Source: CAVRXQ01 sp963838845
GTDB lineage: Bacteria > Actinomycetota > Acidimicrobiia > Acidimicrobiales > Bog-793
Assembly (NCBI GenBank): GCA_963838845.1
Contig: CAWISR010000002.1
Coordinates: 930,001 to 994,000, forward strand
Length of the DNA stretch: 64,000 nucleotides
Direction of reading: 5' to 3'
Positions 17,320 through 25,460 of the stretch are shown one piece after another. Numbering within the stretch: the stretch's first letter is position 1; every line of letters starts with the position of its first letter. The translations under genes and the position numbers were made by a program. The notes beneath the pieces were generated by a model. That model was not told the origin of the DNA. It worked only from the letters and a program-made list of their open reading frames with translations, and did no database searches.

Positions 17320-18031
17320 GGCTCCGCTTGATCGTCGCAGTCACGCGATCATCAACATCCGAAGACTTCGCTTCATCGCCAGTCGAGGATTCGGCAGCCG
17401 CCTCCGCCATTGCCGCCCTCACCCGGAACGCGGCCGGTGGCAGCTCGCCTTTGGAACGACCGTACGAGAGAAGCTCCCCCCACCAGGCGAGGTCGTCGAG
17501 CATGATCGACATGGCGATCCTCGTCGGAAGGTCGTTCGGGACACCCTGCTCGTCGAACGCGGACTCGACCCTGGATATCAGCACGGTGTCTCGAAGCGGA
17601 ACCATCTCGGACTCGATGGCCACATCGAAGAGGTGCTCGACTGCTCGCACCCCCGAGGCGACTCCAATGCTGTAGCCAACAGCAGCAATCGGTTTGTTGC
17701 GCAATGCATAGCTCACAAACACGTTGTCGAAGGCGTTCTTCAGCGCTCCGGGAATGGAGTGCAGGTATTCGGCGGTGATGACCAGCAACGCATCCGCGCC
17801 CTTGAGCGTCCGATTCCACTCGCGCACGACGGGCTCGGAGTACGTCGGATCGTTGAAGTCTCCGATCGTGCCGATGTGCTCTTGGAACATGGGAAGCGGC
17901 CAGTCTCGAAGGTCGAGGACTTCAACCTCGAAGGCGCCGTGTGAGGTCGCGCTTTGCACGACCCAAGGGGCCACCCGATCGGCCATGCGGGTCGGTCTCG
18001 TACTTGCGATGATGATTTTTAGCTTTAACAC
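17312..18031 (-). CDS. NAD(P)H-dependent FMN reductase-like flavoprotein
   Basis: A 239-residue protein of the NADPH-dependent FMN reductase family (flavodoxin fold). The phosphate-binding loop is IIIASTRPTRMADRVAPW at the N-terminus; LLVITAEYLHSIPGALKNAFD and AAVGYSIGVASGVRAVEHL are the conserved flavin-binding loops, with the usual PGxLKNAxD helix. It probably reduces FMN or quinone-like acceptors. It is followed in the same transcript by the DUF1272 gene. The C-terminal ~40 residues are an unusual charged extension. Confidence 0.88.
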   Translation of the reverse strand: MLKLKIIIASTRPTRMADRVAPWVVQSATSHGAFEVEVLDLRDWPLPMFQEHIGTIGDFNDPTYSEPVVREWNRTLKGADALLVITAEYLHSIPGALKNAFDNVFVSYALRNKPIAAVGYSIGVASGVRAVEHLFDVAIESEMVPLRDTVLISRVESAFDEQGVPNDLPTRIAMSIMLDDLAWWGELLSYGRSKGELPPAAFRVRAAMAEAAAESSTGDEAKSSDVDDRVTATIKRSHG

Positions 18032-18214
18032 TTGTTGTCCAGTCTTCGTCAGCTTTCAAGGCGTGAATCTACGAGCGCCGATTACAAGTTAAATCCAGAT
18101 GAGTCTTCGAATTGTCGGATGGCCGACGGTAACGATCTCCAAACCGCGTCTTGGTGCGGATATATCTGGGCTGTCGCCTAGCCGGACTCCTCGGGACCCG
18201 CCAAGATTGAGATC

Positions 18215-18490
18215 GTGGCTGACTCCGCTCCTCACGACGGCTTGCGCCAAAGACAAGTGCGTCAAGCAGCCGCCGTCCGACGATTGGACGAAGCGGTGGG
18301 AGCACTCATTCGGGCTGGCATCACCGAACCGAGACTTTTGGACGAACTGATCAACGCGACCTCAGGATTGATACAAGTCACGGGCACGTCGAACATCACC
18401 GACGCATGGGTCGCGTGCGCGAAGGCGGGACTCCTTTCGGACGAACAAGTCCGACGCGCGCAGATTTGGTATGGCGGCTCGCCCGGATAA
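18215..18490 (+). CDS. Hypothetical protein (91 aa)
   Basis: Starts at GTG; product MADSAPHDGLRQRQVRQAAA onward, predicted helical, with no cysteines in pairs and no membrane segment. No domain recognised and no strong ribosome binding site. It is the last frame before attachment-site relic 3 at the right edge of the island. Confidence 0.45.
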   Translation: MADSAPHDGLRQRQVRQAAAVRRLDEAVGALIRAGITEPRLLDELINATSGLIQVTGTSNITDAWVACAKAGLLSDEQVRRAQIWYGGSPG

Positions 18491-18514
18491 TTCAGGACTA
18501 AGTAGCGGGTTGTA

Positions 18515-18597
18515 CGTTGGCGGGTCACTCTTCGCCCTGCTCAGACGGGATTCCGCTCACAGCGTGGGGCATCGAAAGATCACCTCATCGCAGCGCC
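18515..18597. repeat. Attachment-site relic 3 (decayed)
   Basis: On the minus strand this aligns with relics 1 and 2 through CTCATCGC, CATCGAAAGA, a degraded tail and CCCTGCTCA. The frame reads DEVIFRCPTL and then stops, a frameshifted version of the VFRCPGC tail. The tRNA part is reduced to CAGCGCC. It marks the outer right limit of recognisable island material; the next gene, wtpC, begins its 3' end 17 bases on. Confidence 0.6.
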
Positions 18598-18613
18598 AGC
18601 CGATTCTCAAGAC

Positions 18614-19660
18614 TCAGTCCTGGGCTCTCACGACGCACAACGCCTCATCGGGTATTCGCGCGTGGACCTCCTCTCCCACGCGCACGGCGCAGCGCTCGAT
18701 CTCACGTTGCAACATCAGCACCGTGATCGGCAGCTCGGGCCCGAGAATGACGCGGGCGAGCGGGAGTGTGCGAGCGATCCGCTGGACTCGGGCGGTGAAT
18801 TTGACGACAGCTTGCGACCCCTCATCGGGTCCCAGTTGGACGTCTTCTGGACGATAGAAGACGCGTACGTCTCCGCTCTGAGCGCCGGCTTGGAAGGTGA
18901 CGCCTCTGATCACGACCGTGCCGCCGACTGCCTCGCCGTTCCCCAGCTCTTCCCATCCAAGCAATCTGGCGACCACAGCATCTCGGGGTTTGGCGGCTAC
19001 TTGGTGAGCGATCCCGGTCTGGCGAAGCTGCCCATCCACGATGACCGCGAGGCTGTCAGCAAGAGTAAAAGCTTCATCTCGGTCGTGTGTGACGTGGATC
19101 GCTGGGATATCCAGCCCTGAGAGGAGATCCTGCATCACCGAGCGAAGCCCTTCACGGGTGGGTTGGTCGAGCGCAGACAGGGGCTCATCGAGCAGCAACA
19201 AATCTGGTTCGAAGGCGAGCGCCCGGGCAAGGGCCACCCGTTGTCGCTCGCCTCCGCTCAACGAACGCGGAGATCGATCTGCGAGCGCGCCTACTCCGAA
19301 GCGCTCCATCAGGGCGTCAACCCGACCGGGCCGCGACAGGCCCCGCGCTCGCAGCGCGAAGCTGACGTTCTCTCGAGCGGAGAGATGGGGAAACAGGGCG
19401 GCATCCTGAAACACGAAGCCGATTCGCCGACGCTCCGCCGCGAGGCGGGTGACGTCCCGCCCCCTGAGATGGACCTGGCCAGCGGATGCCTGTCGGAAGC
19501 CGGCGATCGTGTGCAGGAGCATCGTCTTTCCGGCACCTGACGGCCCGAGGATGACGAGGACCTCGTCGGGCCGCACATCGAGGTCGACGCCTTCCAGCTG
19601 AAAGGAGCCCGTCCGCGTAGCGAGGCCGCGTACGAGCAGCCCGCCGTCAGCGACGCTCAC
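18614..19660 (-). CDS. wtpC: Tungstate/molybdate ABC transporter ATP-binding protein
   Basis: A 348-residue ABC ATPase: Walker A GPSGAGKT, Q-loop FVFQDAALFPH, signature LSGGERQRVALARAL, Walker B LLLLDEP and H-loop HVTHD. The C-terminal ~110 residues form an accessory (TOBE-like) domain, as in ModC/WtpC. I start it at GTG 19658-19660, overlapping the permease stop by 14 bases; longer in-frame starts only add an Arg/Ser-rich stretch that is the shadow of the permease gene. Third gene of wtpA-wtpB-wtpC. Confidence 0.88.
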   Translation of the reverse strand: MSVADGGLLVRGLATRTGSFQLEGVDLDVRPDEVLVILGPSGAGKTMLLHTIAGFRQASAGQVHLRGRDVTRLAAERRRIGFVFQDAALFPHLSARENVSFALRARGLSRPGRVDALMERFGVGALADRSPRSLSGGERQRVALARALAFEPDLLLLDEPLSALDQPTREGLRSVMQDLLSGLDIPAIHVTHDRDEAFTLADSLAVIVDGQLRQTGIAHQVAAKPRDAVVARLLGWEELGNGEAVGGTVVIRGVTFQAGAQSGDVRVFYRPEDVQLGPDEGSQAVVKFTARVQRIARTLPLARVILGPELPITVLMLQREIERCAVRVGEEVHARIPDEALCVVRAQD

Positions 19661-20483
19661 GGTCGGCGCCGGCGAAGAGCCATCCGGAGGCGAGCGTGCG
19701 GAGGACGAGGAAAGTCGCGAGCGACACGAAGAGCAGGAGGACTGCCGCCGACGCCGACTCGGCAAGGCCCGACTGCAAGAACAGGTTGTACACCTCGACG
19801 GGCGCGGTCACAGGGTAGAAGGCGATGATGACCACGGCGCCGAACTCGCTGATCGATCGCGCATAGACGAGTACAGCCCCAGTCATGATGCCGCGTGCGG
19901 CAAGCGGCAACGTGACGTGTCGAAAGCTGAAGGAAGGGCTGGCGCCGAGGCTACGAGCTGCGCGCAATACGTTGCCGTCGATGGCCTCAAAGGCGACCCT
20001 CGCGCTGTTCACTGCGAATGGGGCACTAACGAAGAGCATCGCCGCCACGATGCCCCACTGCGATCCGTAAAACGAGATTCCGAGGTGACTGGCCGGGTCG
20101 CCAACCCAACCCGTCCGCCCGAACACGAACAACAAGGCGATTCCCGCCACGGTGTGCGGCACCGCGAGCGGAACGTCCACGATTGCCTGCACGACGTTGC
20201 GGCCGCGAAAAGGCTTTCTTACCAGCACATACGCGAGCGGGACCCCAAGGAGGGTCGCGACGCCGGCCGTGATGGCGGCGTCCTGCAGGCTCAAGAGGAT
20301 TGCATCGCGGATGGCGGCGCTCTCGGCTGCATGCGTCAGACTCGCCGGAGAGGACGTTGTCGCGAGGCGCACAATGGGCAGCACGATGAAAGCGATGAGG
20401 AGCCCGCCGAGTAACCACATCAGCCATTGGAACGTGCCGAACGGCCACGCGCGGCGCTCGGCCGGGGTCGCGTCAGCGGTCAT
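19647..20483 (-). CDS. wtpB: Tungstate/molybdate ABC transporter permease
   Basis: A 278-residue permease with six membrane helices. The cytoplasmic EAA loop reads AARSLGASPSFSFRHVTLPLAARG, matching the motif that docks on the ATPase, and SISEFGAVVIIAF after it is typical of molybdate, tungstate and sulfate permeases. It lies nine bases downstream of wtpA and overlaps wtpC. Confidence 0.9.
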   Translation of the reverse strand: MTADATPAERRAWPFGTFQWLMWLLGGLLIAFIVLPIVRLATTSSPASLTHAAESAAIRDAILLSLQDAAITAGVATLLGVPLAYVLVRKPFRGRNVVQAIVDVPLAVPHTVAGIALLFVFGRTGWVGDPASHLGISFYGSQWGIVAAMLFVSAPFAVNSARVAFEAIDGNVLRAARSLGASPSFSFRHVTLPLAARGIMTGAVLVYARSISEFGAVVIIAFYPVTAPVEVYNLFLQSGLAESASAAVLLLFVSLATFLVLRTLASGWLFAGADRERR

Positions 20484-20492
20484 GTGGCCGTC

Positions 20493-21497
20493 CTAGAGGT
20501 GCCAGGGCACCGTGAGCGATCGAAGAGAACTCGGAAGTTTGTCCTCGCTGCTGGCGAGCGCTGGGGTGACGCTCACGAACCCGTTGGCCCGCATGATCGC
20601 CTCGCCCTTCGGCCCGATTACGAACGCGATGAACCTGCGGGCGAGCGACGGGTTCGGGGCGTTCGTCGGGATGGTCATCGCGTAGATAATGGGCTTTCCC
20701 GAAGTCGACCCCGCTGGTCCTTTCACCGTCACGGTGGCGTAGGTGCGGGCGAGCGCCGGATCGGAAAGGTTGATGTCGTTCGGGAGCTTGAGGTAGCGGA
20801 AGTGGTCCTCGATCGCGCTCGATCGGTAGATCGCGAGGTAGTCGATCTCCCCGGTCTGCAACGCGGCGGTCAGCGAGGTCTCTACCTGCGCGACGAGCGA
20901 GTTGGGTGAATTCTTCAGGATCGCGGCCGACAGCCCCGGATCGTGGTAGTAGCCGCCGGCAAGTTTCAACATCTGCAAGATCTGGTACCCGGAGGGGTCG
21001 GCGGCCGGTGTCGCCCTTCCGATGCGAACCCCCGGCTCTGCGAGGACCTTGTACCAGTTGCTCGCGGTCAGTTGACCAGCTCCTTTGCTGTGGCTCGTAT
21101 AGGCGAAGGTGATCTCGTTCGAGACGAACCCGATGTACCAGGTTGCGAAGCGCTTGGACCCGGTCCCGAACATCTCCGCCGGGATGAGGGAGTAGTCAGC
21201 GACGCCGAGCACATCATCAGGCTCCTTGAGTTGGGTGATGTCCTTCACCATGTCGCCGCTCGCGCCGAACTGCGAATGAACCGTCACGTGTGGATTTTGT
21301 TTTTCGAACGCGGCGACCTCGTCGCTGAAAGGCTGAGAAAGCGTGCCCGCGCCGAAGATGATCAGCGTGCCGCCCGAGGCGGCTGCGCCCGCAGTCGTAG
21401 ACGCGATGCTGCTCGAGCCGTAGCCGGCGATTGCGGCGATGCCGGCGAACAAAGGCAAGGTCGCCAACAACGCGAAACGTCCCCGTAAGGTTCTCAC
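20493..21497 (-). CDS. wtpA: Tungstate/molybdate-binding protein
   Basis: A 334-residue periplasmic-type binding protein with an N-terminal signal sequence (MRTLRGRFALLATLPLFAGI) and no lipobox. The mature part begins GGTLIIFGAGTLSQPFSDEV, and VADYSLIPAEMF, FVSNEITFAYTSHSKG and GRATPAADPSGYQILQML are characteristic of WtpA rather than bacterial ModA; WtpA-type proteins prefer tungstate with very high affinity. GTG start with GAAGGAGT before it. The divergent HTH-Mop gene begins 140 bases away. Confidence 0.9.
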   Translation of the reverse strand: MRTLRGRFALLATLPLFAGIAAIAGYGSSSIASTTAGAAASGGTLIIFGAGTLSQPFSDEVAAFEKQNPHVTVHSQFGASGDMVKDITQLKEPDDVLGVADYSLIPAEMFGTGSKRFATWYIGFVSNEITFAYTSHSKGAGQLTASNWYKVLAEPGVRIGRATPAADPSGYQILQMLKLAGGYYHDPGLSAAILKNSPNSLVAQVETSLTAALQTGEIDYLAIYRSSAIEDHFRYLKLPNDINLSDPALARTYATVTVKGPAGSTSGKPIIYAMTIPTNAPNPSLARRFIAFVIGPKGEAIMRANGFVSVTPALASSEDKLPSSLRSLTVPWHL

Positions 21498-21614
21498 CGA
21501 TCCCCGACTCCTTCTCTAGCCATTCGAAGCGACCCCGAACTATCTCGTAACGATTTGCTGGTCCTGGGCGAGCTTGGACCAACTGCACACGCGAGTAAGG
21601 CCGAAACAGCGTAA

Positions 21615-21637
21615 TTTAGCCGTATTTGCGAGCTAAA
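21615..21637. promoter_or_regulatory. Candidate operator between wtpA and the HTH-Mop gene
   Basis: Inverted repeat TTTAGC-N11-GCTAAA ending one base before the ATG of the regulator. Its position in the divergent intergenic region, the half-site spacing of two helical turns (17 bases centre to centre) and the neighbouring oxyanion-sensing regulator make autoregulation plausible. Confidence 0.5.
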
Positions 21638-22060
21638 ATGAGGTTGGTGCAGTCATTTTCCACAACGGAGGCAGCCGAACTGCTCGGCGTCAGCCCGGAC
21701 ACCGTCCGCCGCTGGGTAACGACCGGGAAGCTCCGCGTGCTTCCAGGTGAGAAATCGCGAAGGAGGATCCGAGGTGACGAACTCGCCCGTTTTGCGACCG
21801 CGCATGCGTCCGCACCAGAGCCGAAGGCACTTGGCGCGTCATCGGCGAGGAACCGCTTCGTCGGACTCGTAACGACGGTGAAAAAGGACAAGGTGATGGC
21901 TCAGGTTGACCTCGTGAGCGGTGATCATCGCCTCGTCGCATTGATCAGCGCCGAGGCAGCGGAGGAGCTCGGGCTCACTCCTGGAGTCCTCGCGGTGGCG
22001 ACAGTTAAGGCGACGAACGTCGTCATCGAGCGGCCGGACGGGAGTAGCGGGTCGCATTGA
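21638..22060 (+). CDS. HTH-Mop (TOBE) molybdate/tungstate-responsive regulator
   Basis: A 140-residue protein. Residues ~5-50 are a MerR/excisionase-like helix-turn-helix (FSTTEAAELLGVSPDTVRRWVTTGKLRVLPGEKSRRR, residue range only partly quoted as motif), residues ~72-136 a Mop/TOBE domain (RNRFVGLVTTVKKDKVMAQV ... ALISAEAAEELGLTPG ... ATVKATNVVIER), the fold that binds molybdate or tungstate. The arrangement is that of a ModE-like regulator of the divergent wtpABC operon. The ATG of MRLVQSF is preferred to the upstream in-frame ATG because the inverted repeat abuts it. Confidence 0.85.
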   Translation: MRLVQSFSTTEAAELLGVSPDTVRRWVTTGKLRVLPGEKSRRRIRGDELARFATAHASAPEPKALGASSARNRFVGLVTTVKKDKVMAQVDLVSGDHRLVALISAEAAEELGLTPGVLAVATVKATNVVIERPDGSSGSH

Positions 22061-22441
22061 GGAGAGCCGAGGATGCGGTCGCTGCCACTGTTGACTAGAG
22101 CAGGTCGCCGGTTCGATCGACGCTTAATCCCCGCGGGTCCACGACGCGGCCGTCGTGACTGAGGCTTCCCAAAGCGCTGCCTATGCGATCGAAGGCAAGG
22201 ATGGTTCCGTAGCCGTTGCCATTGGCGCCCTTTGCGCTGGATACGAGCGGTCGCATCGGTCTCAGGCGTCGTCGACGAACGGGATCGCCGCTTTGTACTT
22301 CATCAACGCATCACGATTTGTTCTCAAAGACATTGCGATTTGATGAATATCCCGTAACAGAGACCCCTCAATTGACACACATCTTGCTGCCAGATTGACG
22401 AGGAACCCAGAGAACAGGGTGTGATCCAAAGGGGGATTCTG
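22061..22441. other. Intergenic region, nothing recognised
   Basis: 381 bases with no convincing frame, RNA gene or repeat. The final part is relatively A/T-rich and leads to the ribosome binding site GGGGGATT of the secreted protein that follows. Confidence 0.5.
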
Positions 22442-23152
22442 ATGAGCGGTAAGCGTGGAGTTCTAGCAGCACTCGCAGCGGTGACAGTCGCTGGCGGCTC
22501 GTTTGTCGCTTGCGCGGGTATCGCTTCGGCAGCGACCTCGCAGCGGTTCGTGAATGCGCAGAAAAAGCTCGAGCAACAGCTCGCCAATCGCGTCACTCAA
22601 CTCAGCCGTCTGTCCGCGGATATCTCATCTGCAAAATCGCTGACACCGCCTCATGCGTTGGTTCTGACCACCGCCGTTTCTACGGCGAGCAGCAACATCA
22701 ACGCCCTTGTCTTGAAGGTCCCGAACGACACCACCTGGGTTGCTTTGCGCGACGACCAACGGTCCATGTATCAGGCCAACCGTGTCTATGCGGTCATCAC
22801 GCCACAGGTGTTCCAGACCATCGAGGCAGACGCAATCGCCGCCCAGGTGGCAACTTTCGAAGCGAACGAGGCGACTCTTCAGTCCTCGGTGAACGATCTC
22901 ATCGGACAACCGGGCTACAAGAATGCGCTGAGTCACTTCGAGGCGTTCGTGAAAACCGTGAACAACGCGGCGAAGGACTCGAACAAGGTCGACGCTGCGG
23001 TACTCGCTCAGGTTCCGGCGGACTATCCGGGCGACACCTTCGTTTTCGTCCACGCGAATCGGGAGCTCCTGAACGCCGACCTCGCCCTCGCTTACGCGGC
23101 GTATGACGAGTCGGTCATCGGTCTCGCATCGGGTGGCTACACCGGTCCGTAG
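22442..23152 (+). CDS. Secreted hypothetical protein
   Basis: A 236-residue exported protein. The signal peptide is MSGKRGVLAALAAVTVAGGS followed by a hydrophobic run ending AGIASAA, with cleavage likely after ASA. The mature part is alpha-helical, with coiled-coil-like heptads (FVNAQKKLEQQLANRVTQLS and later). No domain is recognised. The start at 22442 has AAGGGGGA seven bases upstream; an in-frame ATG at 22421 lacks one. Single gene. Confidence 0.65.
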   Translation: MSGKRGVLAALAAVTVAGGSFVACAGIASAATSQRFVNAQKKLEQQLANRVTQLSRLSADISSAKSLTPPHALVLTTAVSTASSNINALVLKVPNDTTWVALRDDQRSMYQANRVYAVITPQVFQTIEADAIAAQVATFEANEATLQSSVNDLIGQPGYKNALSHFEAFVKTVNNAAKDSNKVDAAVLAQVPADYPGDTFVFVHANRELLNADLALAYAAYDESVIGLASGGYTGP

Positions 23153-23445
23153 CAAAATCGTCACCGGACAGACAAACGACAGCTCAAGCGCCGGCGGTTC
23201 GTCGGCGAGATCCAGCGGTCGCCCTAATTGGACGGCCGCTGGTGCGCGCCCGGAATTCATATGTCCAGCGCGGTGCACCCTCCGGCCGGTCAGCGGATGC
23301 GTTGCCGCGGTTTCACGGGACAGCGGTTACAGATTCGGGTCCAGCCGCCCGGGCCTTTTCGCCCACCCAGCGCGTCGACTTCCGGGAAATGTTCCACATG
23401 AGCGCCCGTGATGCGCGCCATTGCCTCGCGATCAAAGCATTGAGG

Positions 23446-24285
23446 TCATAAGCCGAGAACCGTTACAGCGCTCGTCGACGCTGCGAGATGAGCCGATCCG
23501 CTGAACGACGCCTGTACGCCGATCTCGTCATTTATGACGTCGTTTTCGGGGACAAATACGGTGGACGGGCCGGACCAGGTGACGCCGTTCGCGTTGCGAA
23601 CAAAATCAACTCCCGTCGGGCTCGTCGTATACGACCACTCGATCACCATTGCTGTTGCGGCGGACACGGTGGTCCATGTTCCGAGGACCGCTCCGTTGGT
23701 TACGTCGAAAAGAGTGACCGACTCTTGGCCGCCGGCGATTGGCGTCGTGCAGAGAATGCAATATGTGTCCGCCGCAGCGGAAAGTTCGCCAGGTGCTTGC
23801 ACGCCTGCGTCAATTACGGTCCGCGTACCAAATTCGGTCGGAGTGGTGGTCGTCGTTGCGGTCGTCGTTGTTGTCGTCGTTGTTGTCGTCGTTGTGGTCG
23901 TCGTGGTCGTTCCGACGTGAACTCTGGCAGGAGAAGTTGACGCCGGATGTGCTGCCGCTCTGTTGGTCGTCGTGGTCGTCGTCGTGGTCGTCGTTACCGG
24001 AATCTTTACAGCGGGCGCCGCGCGCGAGAGTCGGGTCGTCGTGACCGCGGCCGGAGGGGTGGAAGACGGAGAATCATGCTTCGCTGGACGCTCCGTCTCG
24101 CGTGATGCCGCAATCAGCGGAGCGGAGGTGGAGGTCGAAGTAGAGGCCGTCTGTTGTTTGTTCGCTCGATCTGCGGGACTTGAGGAACCGTACTCGTAGG
24201 TAGCCCATTCACCGATCAGGACGGCGAGAGTGACAAAAGCGATGAGTGGGGCGATCCATCGTCGACGTCCTCGACGAACGCCCAT
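23446..24285 (-). CDS. Membrane-anchored protein with poly-threonine linker
   Basis: A 279-residue protein: basic N-terminus (MGVRRGRRRW), one membrane helix (~10-28), a Ser/Thr/Ala/Pro linker that includes two threonine runs of about 10 and 17 residues, and a C-terminal extracellular domain of ~130 residues that looks beta-rich (TVIDAGVQAPGELSAAADTY ... HLAASTSAVTVLGL) with a CILC pair. The C-terminal domain is not recognised. The threonine codons form near-perfect trinucleotide repeats, so the linker may vary in length between strains. The start is set at MGVRRG; ten more codons are possible. Confidence 0.6.
   Translation of the reverse strand: MGVRRGRRRWIAPLIAFVTLAVLIGEWATYEYGSSSPADRANKQQTASTSTSTSAPLIAASRETERPAKHDSPSSTPPAAVTTTRLSRAAPAVKIPVTTTTTTTTTTNRAAAHPASTSPARVHVGTTTTTTTTTTTTTTTTTATTTTTPTEFGTRTVIDAGVQAPGELSAAADTYCILCTTPIAGGQESVTLFDVTNGAVLGTWTTVSAATAMVIEWSYTTSPTGVDFVRNANGVTWSGPSTVFVPENDVINDEIGVQASFSGSAHLAASTSAVTVLGL
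23845..24000. repeat. GTC/GTT trinucleotide microsatellite (poly-Thr coding)
   Basis: Two stretches of GTCGTT/GTCGTG units, at about 23845-23912 and 23962-23998, encoding Thr runs on the minus strand. They are prone to slippage in steps of three or six bases. Confidence 0.8.
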
Positions 24286-24470
24286 CGCGCATTCATCCTC
24301 CGTTGCTCCCGGCATCGTCCCATCGCGACGGACGGGGGTTCAATGGGGATCGAAAAATCAGCCGGAAGTTGATCAGCTCTCGTGAGGTGACGGAGGTTCG
24401 TCCCTGGGTCGCCTATGCAGCCGAACACCGCCAGGCTCAGTTACCCGCCTCGGGACGCGCCCACTCGCGT

Positions 24471-24941
24471 CTATGCCTTTCTCGACGCCACCCGTGCCTG
24501 GATCGCCGGAACGACTCGCGGAACAAAAGCAACGAATGCTGCAACCAGACCGATGTACGCACCGTATTGCCAGGATGTGCCACTCGGCTTTGTGAGAAAC
24601 GAGATGAGTGTGAGCAGGAAGTTGAGTCCTGTGGCGGCGGCGAGCAGCTGGGGGTGAGCGAGCGGCAGCTTGAAGGGCAAGTGCGCCAGGCCCGCGAGCA
24701 GCCCAAGGTAACCGAGAATCGCCAAACTGACGATCAGCGTGATGTACATGTAGCCGTGCCAGAGCCCATCGACGGTGACGTGGTAGATGGAAATCCCGGC
24801 GCCGAACCAGGCGAGGAAGAGCGAGATGAAAAGAACGAGGGTTGCAATCGCCACGATTCGATCGGTCTTCGACCATCGCTTCGCATCGAATTTGTAGGCC
24901 GTTCCAGGGGAGGACGGGGAGATCGTGGGGTCGTCGGGCAT
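24471..24941 (-). CDS. Four-helix membrane protein of unknown function
   Basis: A 156-residue protein starting MPDDPTIS after a clear AAGGAGG. After a 28-residue polar segment there are four membrane helices (about 30-52, 60-85, 90-112 and 122-142) and a short basic tail. I recognise no family. Monocistronic; neighbours give no hint. Confidence 0.65.
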   Translation of the reverse strand: MPDDPTISPSSPGTAYKFDAKRWSKTDRIVAIATLVLFISLFLAWFGAGISIYHVTVDGLWHGYMYITLIVSLAILGYLGLLAGLAHLPFKLPLAHPQLLAAATGLNFLLTLISFLTKPSGTSWQYGAYIGLVAAFVAFVPRVVPAIQARVASRKA

Positions 24942-25098
24942 CGGCCCTCCTTGCACAGTTGATGAAAAGCGTAGGTTACGAGTTTGCCGGCGTCACAGCC
25001 CAGATTGGATTGTTCGGGGATGAGCTAAACCCGTTTACGGACGCAATTCGCGGCTCCGTCCTCGGCACGAACTCCTCCAAGCCTTTGTCAACTCTCCG

Positions 25099-25416
25099 CT
25101 ACCGGATCCCGGAAACCTCGTGCACATCGCCGCACGCGACGCCGAGCGTCGCGTGGTGGTTTCGCACGGCCTCGGCGTTCGGCGCTTTCAGCAAGCAATG
25201 CACCTTGCTGTCTGCGTTATGAAATAGGTCGATCTGGCGGACTCTGAACTCGTCCGACTTGTGTTCCTTGGCGTCTTTCGTGATCTGTGTGATCGCCTCG
25301 TCGGGCAGCTCGAGGTCATCGTGAAAATCCATGAAGGTCGGTATCGTGCGTCCATTCTTCGTGACCCAAACTGACGATAAGCCCGCGTCCGCGACCGTCC
25401 ATGTGAAATCAGACAC
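25099..25416 (-). CDS. DUF4242 (nickel-binding-like) family protein
   Basis: A 105-residue protein. The part from TFMDFHDDLELPDEAITQIT to CLLKAPNAEAVRNHHATLG and DVHEV matches the DUF4242 family, small ferredoxin-like-fold proteins with a conserved MDxH near the start and HxxxG near the end; some are annotated as nickel-binding. In most members the equivalent of MDFHDD is almost N-terminal, so the ~25 residues before it may be untranslated; no good ribosome binding site decides. Divergent from the hydrolase-cyclase gene with 44 bases between. Confidence 0.72.
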   Translation of the reverse strand: MSDFTWTVADAGLSSVWVTKNGRTIPTFMDFHDDLELPDEAITQITKDAKEHKSDEFRVRQIDLFHNADSKVHCLLKAPNAEAVRNHHATLGVACGDVHEVSGIR

Positions 25417-25460
25417 TTACCGCTTGTCTCCCGGCCGTTGTTGCTGCAGGCTCTCGAGTT

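Noticed and set aside
23845..24000. Regular short repeats that could suggest a CRISPR array or other tandem array
   Set aside because: The unit is a three- or six-base microsatellite inside a coding sequence; there are no spacers or direct repeats of CRISPR length.
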